DNA of 64,000 nt from an uncultured bacterium. Lineage in GTDB: Bacteria; Cyanobacteriota; Vampirovibrionia; Gastranaerophilales; Gastranaerophilaceae. The stretch is taken from positions 1-64,000 of the forward strand of contig CASDXV010000002.1 of the NCBI GenBank assembly GCA_949285255.1. Direction: 5' to 3'. How positions within the stretch are numbered: the first letter of the stretch is position 1; every line of letters begins with the position of its first letter. Both the position numbers and the translations under genes were made by a program. Positions 7,580 through 15,535 of this stretch are shown here, piece by piece. Below the pieces are notes generated by a model, which did not search any database, was not told where the DNA came from, and worked only from the letters and a program-made list of their open reading frames with translations.

Positions 7580-7740
7580 GCCTATCTATGCCCCTTTAAA
7601 CATACACTATAAATACTATAATTCTTGACAATAGTATTTATATATTATAAATTATATTTGTATATAGTTACTTTAAACTTTTGATAAACCAAAAACACAT
7701 TACGGGAGTATGAATTTTATACTCTCTTTTTTTACACTAA

Positions 7741-7765
7741 AAAACCCGCTACAAGAGCGGGTTTT
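7741..7765. terminator. Bidirectional rho-independent terminator
   Basis: AAAACCCGCT (7741-7750) and AGCGGGTTTT (7756-7765) form a 10-bp stem with a 5-nt loop and T-rich flanks on both strands. It lies 26 nt past the stop of the minus-strand gene at 7792. Confidence 0.85.
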
Positions 7766-7791
7766 GGTTAAAGAAAATTTCCCTTTTTCGC

Positions 7792-8154
7792 TTATGAGCT
7801 AAAAGACATCAAAGCTTTTACCGAGCGAGCAGTGTCTTGCACATCTTTTTCAGAGTGCATATTAATTGTATCATCAAGAATTTTAATAGCTTCTTCTTTG
7901 TCTTTAAGAGCCAGAAGTTCGTTAATAGCTGTCATTGCAACACGAGCGGACAGGTCGTTTATACCTTTTCCTTTATTTACAATAACTGTTTCAAGAGACC
8001 TGTGAGTGTTTTTCTTAATTAGAGCTTTGCTTGTCATTTCACGAATTTCATCAATCGGACAGTTTGTACCCAATTCGTCAAGTACTCTGATTGACTCTTC
8101 ATCATTGTGACGAGCAAGTGCCTCGATAATGTTTTTAATTCTTCGATTGTTCAT
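7792..8154 (-). CDS. HEAT-like helical repeat protein, 120 aa
   Basis: The product is almost entirely helical, with repeated helix pairs of about 35 residues. Examples are IIEALARHNDEESIRVLDEL and AINELLALKDKEEAIKILDD, both of the xxALxxxxDEEAIxxL type seen in HEAT/ARM or TPR-like scaffolds. No catalytic motif, signal peptide or membrane segment is visible. The ATG lies 3 nt after the stop of the upstream gene at 8158, so the two genes form an operon. A protein-binding role is the most that can be inferred. Confidence 0.6.
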   Translation of the reverse strand: MNNRRIKNIIEALARHNDEESIRVLDELGTNCPIDEIREMTSKALIKKNTHRSLETVIVNKGKGINDLSARVAMTAINELLALKDKEEAIKILDDTINMHSEKDVQDTARSVKALMSFSS

Positions 8155-8157
8155 AAC

Positions 8158-8592
8158 TTACGCCCCCAATTCTTTCCTTAGCATATCCTCAAGTTCAGAT
8201 ACAGGCTGCTTTTGCAGTCTTGATACATTGTATTTGAAAATATCAAACTCAACATTTGTATTGTTTAACATATCAATTGTATTCTTTGTAGTTTCTTTGA
8301 TTTTTCTGCCAAAAGAAATTGCAGCACCTTTCATGGAATTAAATTTGTTAATTGTGCCAACCCAAGCGCTTGCAAGAAGTTTTGTACCTGATGCAAGTCT
8401 GTCTTTTAGTGCGGGTTTTTGACTGGCTGTGCTTGATTCAAAAACATCACTTTGTAACAGTACACCTCTGAATGTAATTCCAAAAGGATTTGTGTGTAAA
8501 TTTTCGTTGTTTTCGGTTTTCTTTGCTCTGTTGGCTTTAAAGTCGTTAAAAGCTTTAGCCACGCTTGCGCGTAAGGGGGAAATTTTTTGCAT
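8158..8592 (-). CDS. Lineage-specific protein with NPFGITF tag
   Basis: The protein is 144 aa from the ATG at 8592, which has GAGAGG 6 nt upstream. A GTG at 8637 is possible but its context is poorer. Near residues 35-55 it carries NPFGITFRGVLLQSDVFES, a short hydrophobic/aromatic tag in a basic region. As I recall, similar NPFGxxFxG...DVFE stretches occur in many otherwise unrelated proteins of Gastranaerophilales genomes; this is from memory and not checked. The rest is amphipathic helix. No enzyme motif is visible. It lies directly upstream of the helical-repeat gene, so the two products may work together. Confidence 0.6.
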   Translation of the reverse strand: MQKISPLRASVAKAFNDFKANRAKKTENNENLHTNPFGITFRGVLLQSDVFESSTASQKPALKDRLASGTKLLASAWVGTINKFNSMKGAAISFGRKIKETTKNTIDMLNNTNVEFDIFKYNVSRLQKQPVSELEDMLRKELGA

Positions 8593-8672
8593 AACAGCCT
8601 CTCTATTCACTAACTCCTGTAGAATCGAGGTTATCACACTTTATTTTTCAAAAAATCATCTTTTTAGTGTAA

Positions 8673-9206
8673 TTAAATCCTAAAGCAGCCAATGGCAGAT
8701 GAGGAGTCTAATTCCCACCTTATAACCCAGCAGGAATTTTTTTCATCATAGCTCATTTTAACCGAGCTAAAAGACAAATCCTTTGGATTTTCGCCTTTTC
8801 TATATTTATAATCTTCTTTTTGGGCTTTTTTGGCTTCTTTCCTCAGTTTCTTTGCAAGTTTTTTATCTGAAATTTTTCCCTCGGGAGGCTTTTTTTCTTG
8901 TTTTTCTTCCGTTTTATAAAAAATCACGGGAATTTTTGCCTTTAGATTTCCCGACTGCACAAGAAGTAAGAACCTGTTTTCAGGGTCAATTCTTACCTCG
9001 TAAAATCCTTTTTTTAATCCTCTGCCGTCTTGACCTATGATATTATCTTCAAGCGCTAAAATAGGGTATTTTGTAGATGGAGGGCCATAGTTATAGGAGG
9101 GCTTTTGGTCTTCCTTCTCGCCGCTTAGCGTACCCTTATAAGGCCTCAATTGGTCAATTGCAGGCCCGTATGGGTTCATTTGTGCATCATAAGCGAGTAA
9201 AAGCAT
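8673..9206 (-). CDS. Hypothetical protein, basic coiled segment
   Basis: The 177-aa product starts MLLLAYDAQMNPYGPAID after a good SD (AAGGTG). It has a predicted beta-rich N-terminal part (residues 40-100), a very lysine-rich stretch (KKLAKKLRKEAKKAQKED, around 115-135) and a C-terminal beta segment ending in SSAIGCFRI. It lacks a normal signal peptide. I recognise no family. The lysine-rich middle could bind nucleic acid or an acidic surface. It is separated by about 80 nt from the next gene downstream on the same strand. Confidence 0.55.
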   Translation of the reverse strand: MLLLAYDAQMNPYGPAIDQLRPYKGTLSGEKEDQKPSYNYGPPSTKYPILALEDNIIGQDGRGLKKGFYEVRIDPENRFLLLVQSGNLKAKIPVIFYKTEEKQEKKPPEGKISDKKLAKKLRKEAKKAQKEDYKYRKGENPKDLSFSSVKMSYDEKNSCWVIRWELDSSSAIGCFRI

Positions 9207-9305
9207 AATTCACCTTTTTTTGAAATTCTAGCACAAATTATGCAAACACTTAAAACTTATTCTGTGGTATTTTTAAAATTTTTACCCAAATCACATCTTG
9301 CAGAG

Positions 9306-9394
9306 CTAATCTGTGATTAGACCAAAAATTTTAACATGGTTTTTTACACGTGTAAATACACCTATTAATTTATATCCTAGAATTTACATGTAAA
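9306..9394 (+). promoter_or_regulatory. Twin palindromic operators before the RHH gene
   Basis: Two perfect palindromes share TTTACA/TGTAAA arms: TTTACACGTGTAAA at 9343-9356 and TTTACATGTAAA at 9383-9394, with centres 39 bp apart. An unrelated inverted repeat, CTAATC-TGT-GATTAG, lies at 9306-9320. The palindromes sit just upstream of the small ribbon-helix-helix gene. Since RHH dimers bind short palindromes and usually autoregulate, these are its likely operators (inference). Confidence 0.65.
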
Positions 9395-9416
9395 ATATGG
9401 CATTTTACTGTTAACC

Positions 9417-9605
9417 ATGAAAAGTATTGATAAAGAATTAAAGAAAACATATTTAAAGAAAGATAAAACCAGAAAATTAACTCTTATGTTAAATAATGAA
9501 CTGGTTGAAATGTTTAAAGATGCTGCAAAATCAAACAATATCAAAATAACCCAGCTTATTGAAGCTTGGATTATAAATTATTTAGAAAACAATGACAAGT
9601 TATAA
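9417..9605 (+). CDS. Ribbon-helix-helix transcriptional regulator
   Basis: The 62-aa protein has a basic N-terminal tail and then KLTLMLNNELVEMFKDAAKSNNIKITQLIEAWIINYL. This is the beta-strand, helix, helix pattern of the CopG/Arc/MetJ class. The strand (KLTLML) would insert in the major groove as a dimer. No SD is visible before the ATG. Two perfect TTTACA-type palindromes lie within 75 bp upstream, consistent with autoregulation. No toxin gene is adjacent, so a toxin-antitoxin role is not supported. Targets outside its own promoter are unknown. Confidence 0.72.
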   Translation: MKSIDKELKKTYLKKDKTRKLTLMLNNELVEMFKDAAKSNNIKITQLIEAWIINYLENNDKL

Positions 9606-9609
9606 ACAA

Positions 9610-9635
9610 AAAGCACTCCAATAAAGAAGTGCTTT
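9610..9635. terminator. Terminator between RHH gene and thiC
   Basis: AAAGCACT (9610-9617) pairs with AGTGCTTT (9628-9635) over a 10-nt loop. On the minus strand the stem is followed by a T-rich tract (TTTTTGTTT), so it mainly ends thiC transcription. It may also serve the convergent RHH gene. Confidence 0.75.
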
Positions 9636-9659
9636 AGTTATAACAATTAATTATTCTAT

Positions 9660-10931
9660 TTAAAAATACTCTTTAAATATCTTCATTGAGCAGTAATCAC
9701 CGCACATTGTACAGGGTGCGCCGTCTTTTTCGCAGTTAATACCGCTAAATACAGACTTATCTATCGCATATTCCTTTTGTTTTGTCCAGTCAAGATTTTT
9801 CCTTGCAATAGACATTTCTCTATCAGCCTCAATTGCTTTTTTATATCCTCTTGCAACATCAGCCGCGTGAGCTGCTATTTTTGAGGCAATTATACCCTCT
9901 CTTACCTGTTTTGAATTAGGTAAGCCTAAGTGCTCAGCCGGTGTAACATAACACAAGAAATCAGCACCGTGCATGCCTGCAAGTGTTCCGCCTATAGCAG
10001 ATGTAATGTGGTCATAACCGGGGGCAACATCTGTAACAAGAGGCCCAAGCACATAAAGCGGTGCAAAGTCTGTTAATTCTTTTATAGTTTTTATCATAGA
10101 TGGTATTTGATTAAGAGGAACATGCCCGGGGCCCTCTACCATCGCCTGCACCCCTGCTTTTTTAGCTCTTTTTACAAGTTCACCCAAAACAATTGTTTCA
10201 GCTACTTGTGCTCTATCACCCGCATCAGCACCGCAACCGGGGCGAAGTCCGTCCCCTAAAGATAAAGTTACATCATATGTGCGTGCAATATCTAAAAGCT
10301 CATCATAATAAGCATAGAGCGGGTTTTCCATGCCTGTTGCTTTTATCCAGCAGGCAAGCATAGCACCGCCTCGAGATACAATGCCTGTTACTCTGCCTTG
10401 ACGCTCAAGCTGGTCAATTACAAACTTTGTAACACCGCAGTGAACGGTAATAAAGTCTACCCCGTCACGGCATTGTTTTTCAATATCTGCAAAAAGCTTA
10501 TCTTTTGAAAGCTTTGCAATATTATGGTGCTCATCAAGTGCCTCTTTACCCGCTTGATACATAGGAACAGTACCAATGGGCAGAGTTGTTGAAGCTATAA
10601 TTTTTCTTCTTACTTCATCAATATCCTTACCCGTTGATAAATCCATTAAAACATCAGCACCCGTCTGCTCGATAACTCTAACTTTATCAAGCTCCTGCTC
10701 CAGTGTTGAGCGCTCATTTGAAGTACCGATATTTGCGTTTATTTTTATACTCATACCCTCGCCAACTGCTACAGGGATTGAGTTTTGCCTTTGATTATTC
10801 TTTAGGATAACTATTCTGCCTTGAGCTACTTTTTCTCTGACAAATTCCTCGGATACTTCTTCTTTTTGAGCAATAAAGCTCATCTCTTGTGTTATATTAC
10901 CTGCTTGAGCTTCAATTATTTGAGTTGACAT
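9660..10931 (-). CDS. thiC: Phosphomethylpyrimidine synthase ThiC
   Basis: The 423-aa protein is the shorter bacterial form of ThiC, a radical-SAM enzyme. It converts aminoimidazole ribotide to hydroxymethylpyrimidine phosphate in thiamine synthesis. Characteristic segments are visible: TVHCGVTKF, SRGGAM, LSLGDGLRPG, EGPGHVP, and the C-terminal iron-sulfur motif CTMCGDYC (CxxCxxxxC). A clear SD (AAAGGA) precedes the ATG. It follows the class II aldolase gene by 17 nt, so both are probably transcribed together. I saw no TPP riboswitch upstream of the pair. Confidence 0.96.
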   Translation of the reverse strand: MSTQIIEAQAGNITQEMSFIAQKEEVSEEFVREKVAQGRIVILKNNQRQNSIPVAVGEGMSIKINANIGTSNERSTLEQELDKVRVIEQTGADVLMDLSTGKDIDEVRRKIIASTTLPIGTVPMYQAGKEALDEHHNIAKLSKDKLFADIEKQCRDGVDFITVHCGVTKFVIDQLERQGRVTGIVSRGGAMLACWIKATGMENPLYAYYDELLDIARTYDVTLSLGDGLRPGCGADAGDRAQVAETIVLGELVKRAKKAGVQAMVEGPGHVPLNQIPSMIKTIKELTDFAPLYVLGPLVTDVAPGYDHITSAIGGTLAGMHGADFLCYVTPAEHLGLPNSKQVREGIIASKIAAHAADVARGYKKAIEADREMSIARKNLDWTKQKEYAIDKSVFSGINCEKDGAPCTMCGDYCSMKIFKEYF

Positions 10932-10948
10932 TATAAAATCCTTTCAAA

Positions 10949-11593
10949 TTACTGTAGTTTCAATTTCCTTATTTCATTTATTTGTTTTTTGGTTAATTTT
11001 TTATATCCACCTAAAACCTGTGTACCAAAGTATGTTTCAGCGTACGCTCTTATGGATTCAAGCGAATAAAAGCACTGTTGCAGAGTATTTGCACCGCAAA
11101 CCACACCGTGGTTTTGCATTAAAACAACATCAGACTTCTTAAAGCACTCTGCCGTATCAATGGCTAATTGCATAGAAGATGGCAATCCGTAGGGCGCTTT
11201 TGGTATTTTATCAAAGTAGAATATAAACTCAGGCAAAATAGGTTCTTCAATTGTTTTGTCCGAACAGGCAAAAGCTGTGATGTAAGGGCAGTGAGAGTGA
11301 ATTATAGCATTAATATCATCTCTTAAATCGTAAATCTGAGCGTGCAAAAACTTCTCACTGGAGGGCTTTTTATTGCCCTCAAGCAAATTGCCGTCAAAAT
11401 CTATTAAAACAATATCGTCTTCATCCATATCATTTAGGCACACGCCTGATGATGAGATTAAAATACCCTTATCTGTTCTTACACTTATATTTCCGCTTGT
11501 AGCAGGTGACATACCTTTTTGATACAGTCTTTTTGACCAATAAAGTATATCTTTTTTTGTTCCCACTTCAAAATATTCCACCGTATACTCCAA
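10949..11593 (-). CDS. Class II aldolase/adducin-family protein
   Basis: The 214-aa product matches L-fuculose-phosphate aldolase-type enzymes. Visible elements are SPATSGNIS for phosphate binding, a catalytic glutamate in PSSEKFLHAQIY, zinc ligands in HSHCPY, and QNHGVVCGA. The family includes FucA, AraD and methylthioribulose-phosphate dehydratase (MtnB); sequence alone does not fix the substrate. It sits directly upstream of thiC in the same operon. This suggests either a shared promoter only or a link to dephosphorylated-sugar salvage. No other fucose or methionine-salvage gene is nearby. Confidence 0.85.
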   Translation of the reverse strand: MEYTVEYFEVGTKKDILYWSKRLYQKGMSPATSGNISVRTDKGILISSSGVCLNDMDEDDIVLIDFDGNLLEGNKKPSSEKFLHAQIYDLRDDINAIIHSHCPYITAFACSDKTIEEPILPEFIFYFDKIPKAPYGLPSSMQLAIDTAECFKKSDVVLMQNHGVVCGANTLQQCFYSLESIRAYAETYFGTQVLGGYKKLTKKQINEIRKLKLQ

Positions 11594-11695
11594 TATTTTA
11601 TTATTTTTTATTGTACTAAAAACATGTTCATGATTAAATAATATCAGCGTACTAATTTTTTTTGGTGCGACTCTGATATAAAGGACGTGTTTTAA

Positions 11696-12574
11696 ATAAC
11701 TAAAAATATTAAACTAGCCAGACATGCCGGCTTTTGTTACGGCGTTAAAAGGGCGGTTGAGACTACAAAAAAATTAAAATCCCAAAACCCGCAAAAAAAT
11801 ATTTGTGTACTCGGGGAGTTAATTCATAATTCTCAAGTTATTAAAGAACTTGAAAACCTCGGTATAAAAACAATTGACACGCTGCCCAAGCAGGGTGATG
11901 GCATTTGTGTAATAAGAAGCCACGGGGCGTCTTTAGAAGTTTTAAAAGATATTGAAAACAAAGGGTTTGAGATAGTTGACCTTACTTGTCCGGACGTTAA
12001 AAAAGTCCAAAACAAAGCAATTGAGCTTGTGGATGAGGGGTATTTTGTAATTATTCTTGGCAGACCCGAACACCCTGAGGTTATGGCAATTTCATCCAAC
12101 GCAAGAGCACATGCAAAAAATATCGAGGATGTTTTTGTTGCAAAAAATATTTATGCCCTAAAAGAAATTGAGGAAAAATTAAAAAAACAAACCAAAATCG
12201 GCGTTGTGGTGCAAACGACTCAGAGAATAGAGTTTTTAAAAGAAGTTTTAGACTACCTGACACCGATTTGCAAGGATTTGCGCATAATGAACACTATTTG
12301 CGCTTCAACTTCTCTAAGGCAAAATGAAGCAAAAACCCTTGCCAAAGAGAGCGACCTTATGGTTGTCGTAGGTTCTAAAAAAAGCGCAAATACGACACAT
12401 TTGGCTGAAATTTTGTGCAACATAACCCGCACAATTCACATTGAAACGGATATGGAACTTGATAATTACACAGATATTATTGAAAAAGCTCAAAATATAG
12501 GTGTAACAGCAGGTGCTTCAACCCCAGATTACATCATTAACAAAGTTATAGAAAAATTATCGAAAGGAGAATAA
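11696..12574 (+). CDS. ispH: 4-hydroxy-3-methylbut-2-enyl diphosphate reductase; nonstandard start
   Basis: The reading frame contains all three iron-sulfur cysteines of IspH (HAGFCYGVKRAV, LTCPDVKKV, NTICASTSLRQ) and covers the full normal length (about 292 aa). IspH makes IPP and DMAPP in the last step of the MEP pathway. In frame, a TAA at 11693-11695 is followed directly by ATA ACT AAA AAT ATT AAA. No ATG, GTG or TTG occurs until well inside the fold (12029), which would delete two of the cysteines. Initiation must therefore use ATA (11696, with AAAGGA 10 nt upstream) or ATT (11708), or an ATG has been mutated or misread. rpsA follows after 3 nt. Confidence 0.9.
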   Translation: MTKNIKLARHAGFCYGVKRAVETTKKLKSQNPQKNICVLGELIHNSQVIKELENLGIKTIDTLPKQGDGICVIRSHGASLEVLKDIENKGFEIVDLTCPDVKKVQNKAIELVDEGYFVIILGRPEHPEVMAISSNARAHAKNIEDVFVAKNIYALKEIEEKLKKQTKIGVVVQTTQRIEFLKEVLDYLTPICKDLRIMNTICASTSLRQNEAKTLAKESDLMVVVGSKKSANTTHLAEILCNITRTIHIETDMELDNYTDIIEKAQNIGVTAGASTPDYIINKVIEKLSKGE

Positions 12575-12577
12575 TAA

Positions 12578-13648
12578 ATGAGTACACTTGAAACAATCTC
12601 ATCTGAAGAGTTCGAGAAAATGCTGGAAGACAGCTACACTTACAAACTTAATGTTGCAGACGTTGTTAAAGGCGTTGTAGTAAAAAAGGAAAAAGACGGA
12701 TATCTTGTTGATATCGGTGCAAAAACAGAGGCATTTTTGCCAAATCGTGAAGTTTCAAACTTCTCTGACAAAGACCCCGATGAAGTTATTAAACTTTGGG
12801 ACGAAAAAGAATTTTACGTTATGAAAGACGAGGAAGACGACGAAGTAGCCGTTTTATCTCTTAAAAAACTCTCTTGCGCTCAAGCTTGGCAAAAACTTTC
12901 CGATTCAAAAGCAGCTAATGAAAATATCATGGCAAAAATCGTTTCAACGGTTAAAGGCGGCTTAATCGCTGAAGTTGAAGGCTTAAGAGGCTTTATCCCA
13001 TCTTCTCAACTAAGAACCGGCTCACCCTCCGACACTCAAATCGGTCAGGAAATCGAAGTTAAAATCCTTGAAGCAGACCCCAAAAGAAATAAACTTATCC
13101 TATCTCAAAGACAAGTTTACACTCAACAAAGAGAAATGGTTGCAGACGAGGTTATCTCTCGCTTAGCGGTTGACCAAATCGTTGAGGGTGAAATCGTAAG
13201 AATAGCTGACTTTGGCGCTTTTGTTGATATAGACGGCATTGACGGCTTACTTCCTATTTCTGAAATTTCTTGGGAAAGAATTAAACACCCCTCCGATGTT
13301 GTTACATTGGGACAAAAAATCGAAGTTAAAGTTATTAAAATCGATGAAGAATTAAAAAGAATTTCTCTTTCACTTAAGAGAATGGGTGCAAACCCTTGGG
13401 ATGAAATTGCCGACAAATTTAAAGAAGGCGATGTTATTAAAGGTACAATAAATAAAATCACTTCTTTTGGCGCATTTATTAACATCTACCCCGGAGTTGA
13501 AGCACTTCTGCCTTCATCTGAAATATCAGACGACTATGTAAATGTTAATCAAATGTTCAATCTTGGAGATGAAATTGAAGTATTAATCAAAAAATTCACT
13601 CCTCAAGAACACAGAATCGGTCTTTCTATCAAAGATATGAAAAACTAG
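12578..13648 (+). CDS. rpsA: 30S ribosomal protein S1 (four S1 domains)
   Basis: The 356-aa protein carries four S1 RNA-binding repeats at roughly residues 20-90, 105-175, 190-260 and 275-350. Typical strands are seen, such as VDIGAKTEAFLP, GLRGFIPSSQL, GAFVDIDGIDGLLP and GAFINIYPGVEALLP. S1 promotes mRNA binding to the 30S subunit. Four domains is the short form; E. coli S1 has six. A strong SD (AAAGGAGA) precedes the ATG. It is 3 nt downstream of ispH, an ispH-rpsA order also known from Clostridia, where the two can be fused. A perfect terminator follows. Confidence 0.93.
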   Translation: MSTLETISSEEFEKMLEDSYTYKLNVADVVKGVVVKKEKDGYLVDIGAKTEAFLPNREVSNFSDKDPDEVIKLWDEKEFYVMKDEEDDEVAVLSLKKLSCAQAWQKLSDSKAANENIMAKIVSTVKGGLIAEVEGLRGFIPSSQLRTGSPSDTQIGQEIEVKILEADPKRNKLILSQRQVYTQQREMVADEVISRLAVDQIVEGEIVRIADFGAFVDIDGIDGLLPISEISWERIKHPSDVVTLGQKIEVKVIKIDEELKRISLSLKRMGANPWDEIADKFKEGDVIKGTINKITSFGAFINIYPGVEALLPSSEISDDYVNVNQMFNLGDEIEVLIKKFTPQEHRIGLSIKDMKN

Positions 13649-13653
13649 TTTCT

Positions 13654-13682
13654 AAAAAGCGCCCTTTTAGGGGCGCTTTTTT
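13654..13682 (+). terminator. Strong terminator after rpsA
   Basis: AAAAAGCGCCC and GGGGCGCTTTTTT form a GC-rich stem with a 5-nt TTTTA loop and a run of six Ts. It ends 13 nt before the dtd start. Confidence 0.93.
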
Positions 13683-13695
13683 ATAAGGAGAAAAA

Positions 13696-14127
13696 ATGAA
13701 ACTTGTTATACAAAGAGTCACGCGCGCAAGCGTTACAATAGAAAACAAGCTCTTTTCATCCATTCAAAAAGGAGCTCTTGTGTTGTTTGGAGTTGAAAAA
13801 GACGATAGTGAAGATATGCTTGACTATTACGCTCAAAAGCTCCTTAAATTAAGGATTTTTGAAGATGAACAGGGCAAAATGAATAAATCACTCCTGGATA
13901 TTAAAGGAGAAATCCTTGTAGTGTCGCAGTTTACCCTCTGTGCAGACTGCAAAAAAGGTACTCGCCCCTCTTTTGATAACGCAAAAGAGCCAAAAAGCGC
14001 AAAAGAGTATTATGAAAAATTTGTACAAATACTTAAAACCTCAGGCCTAAACGTCCAAACAGGCGTTTTTGCGGCACATATGGATGTCGAACTTGTAAAT
14101 AACGGCCCTGTTACAATTATTTTATAA
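13696..14127 (+). CDS. dtd: D-aminoacyl-tRNA deacylase
   Basis: The 143-aa product has both catalytic signatures of DTD: SQFTLCAD (the SQxTL motif) and the C-terminal NNGPVTI (NxGPVT, the cis Gly-Pro motif). The enzyme removes D-amino acids wrongly attached to tRNAs. Length is normal. The start has AAGGAG at ideal spacing, immediately after the rpsA terminator. One small deviation is cysteine in SQFTLCAD, where tyrosine is common. Confidence 0.94.
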   Translation: MKLVIQRVTRASVTIENKLFSSIQKGALVLFGVEKDDSEDMLDYYAQKLLKLRIFEDEQGKMNKSLLDIKGEILVVSQFTLCADCKKGTRPSFDNAKEPKSAKEYYEKFVQILKTSGLNVQTGVFAAHMDVELVNNGPVTIIL

Positions 14128-14167
14128 TCATCTATACAAGTGTTAAAATTTAGGTTAAAATTAAAGA

Positions 14168-15535
14168 ATGTTTGAAAAGTTTACGCAAAAAGCGATAGAA
14201 ATTGTTACTCAAGCACAAGAAGAAGCCGTTAGGCTGGGGCATTACAAAATATGCTCCGAACATCTTTTATTGGCGCTTTTTATTCAGACAAAAGGCGTTC
14301 AGGCAAAAATTCTTAATTTTGACAAAATCGAGCGCTCAAAATTAATCGAAAAAATAAGTTTTTCAATAGGGGCAAAAATTAACCCCTCAGGGCACCATGA
14401 GGTGACTTTCAGCCAGAGCGCAAAAAGCATTTTGGATGAAACTCTTGCCCTTGCAAAAAAATACAAAAGTCGCTTTATTATGCCTCAACACATAGCTCTT
14501 GCGCTTTTTTCATCTAAAAATTCCGGAGCTTATAAAATTATAAAAGAATTTGACCTTGATGAAGATAAAATAATTTCAAACCTGACAAGGCTTTTGGATA
14601 AAAATTCAAACGAGGATTTTGAGCACCCCGAAAATCTTCAGGAGAGTGCAAACCCTACTCTTGCAAACATTAACAACTTTTTTAAAGAAAAAAATGTTGA
14701 AGAAATCCTAAACAATGCCGCCTCAAAACTCTCGACAAAGGGTTATGAGATTTTAGGCACAGAGCAGATTTTGCAATCTATACTTGAAAATGACGACTAT
14801 GAAGTTACAAAATTTTTAACAAATAACGGCATAAATAAAGAAATTTTTATAGAAAAGCTCCAAAACTTTTCTTCAAGAAGTGCCGAGTTTGAAAACTCCG
14901 AAAAGCAGATTATCTTTACTCCTAACGCTTTTAAAGCAATGCTCCTTGCAATTGATACTGCGCGCGAGCTTGGAAGTGTGGAGATTAAGCCTGAGCATAT
15001 AATCCTTGGTATGCTAAAAACAAAAACAGGCATTGCCTATCATATTTTAAAAGATTTAGTCAGCGATACGGATAATTTTGAAGAAAAAGTCACAAAAGAA
15101 ATAACGGGCAAAACCCCTGAAATGCTATCTATTCTAAGACTGGCAAGAGAAGAGGCGCAAAATCTTAACAGAACAAACATCGGTACAGAGATGCTTCTTT
15201 TAGGAATTTTAGCCCACGGTACGGGTCTTGGTGCTTCAGCGCTGCATAAGTTAGGTATTACACTCAAAGACGCTCGCTATGAGGTAGAAAAGCTTGTAGG
15301 CTGCGGAAGTGAGCCTTATGAGGGAGCATATGAATACACCCCGAGAGCAAAAAAAGCCCTTGAGTGCGCTTATGAAATTGCAAAATCTCATAACAAAACA
15401 AAAATAGTATCCGAAAACCTGCTCTACGCCATTACAAGGCAGAAAGAATGTCTTGCAATGAAAGTCCTTGAGGCTCTTGGAACAGATGTTTTAGAAATTA
15501 AATACGGTATAAGAAAAGAAATAGGCGAGGACTAA
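14168..15535 (+). CDS. ClpN-repeat protein without ATPase domains
   Basis: All 455 residues consist of six repeats of the Clp N-terminal helical motif (three double domains), at about 1-70, 78-145, 175-235, 248-312, 316-376 and 388-450. Typical cores are SEHLLLALF, PEHIILGML and GTEMLLLGIL. The last two repeats (LGITLKDARYEVEKLVG, then YTPRAKKALE) closely resemble cyanobacterial ClpC. No Walker motifs occur. In ClpC this domain binds adaptors and substrates, so a free array could act as a decoy or scaffold (inference). A TAAAAT box lies 6 nt before the ATG and no SD is seen. The 3' end overlaps convergent pcrA by 4 nt. Confidence 0.85.
   Translation: MFEKFTQKAIEIVTQAQEEAVRLGHYKICSEHLLLALFIQTKGVQAKILNFDKIERSKLIEKISFSIGAKINPSGHHEVTFSQSAKSILDETLALAKKYKSRFIMPQHIALALFSSKNSGAYKIIKEFDLDEDKIISNLTRLLDKNSNEDFEHPENLQESANPTLANINNFFKEKNVEEILNNAASKLSTKGYEILGTEQILQSILENDDYEVTKFLTNNGINKEIFIEKLQNFSSRSAEFENSEKQIIFTPNAFKAMLLAIDTARELGSVEIKPEHIILGMLKTKTGIAYHILKDLVSDTDNFEEKVTKEITGKTPEMLSILRLAREEAQNLNRTNIGTEMLLLGILAHGTGLGASALHKLGITLKDARYEVEKLVGCGSEPYEGAYEYTPRAKKALECAYEIAKSHNKTKIVSENLLYAITRQKECLAMKVLEALGTDVLEIKYGIRKEIGED

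Noticed and set aside
9417-9605. Toxin-antitoxin module
   Set aside because: The RHH protein looks like an antitoxin, but the next gene is the convergent thiC and no toxin-like ORF is adjacent.
10931-11700. TPP riboswitch upstream of the aldolase-thiC pair
   Set aside because: The leader and the gap between the genes contain no recognisable THI-box helices or CTGAGA-type core.
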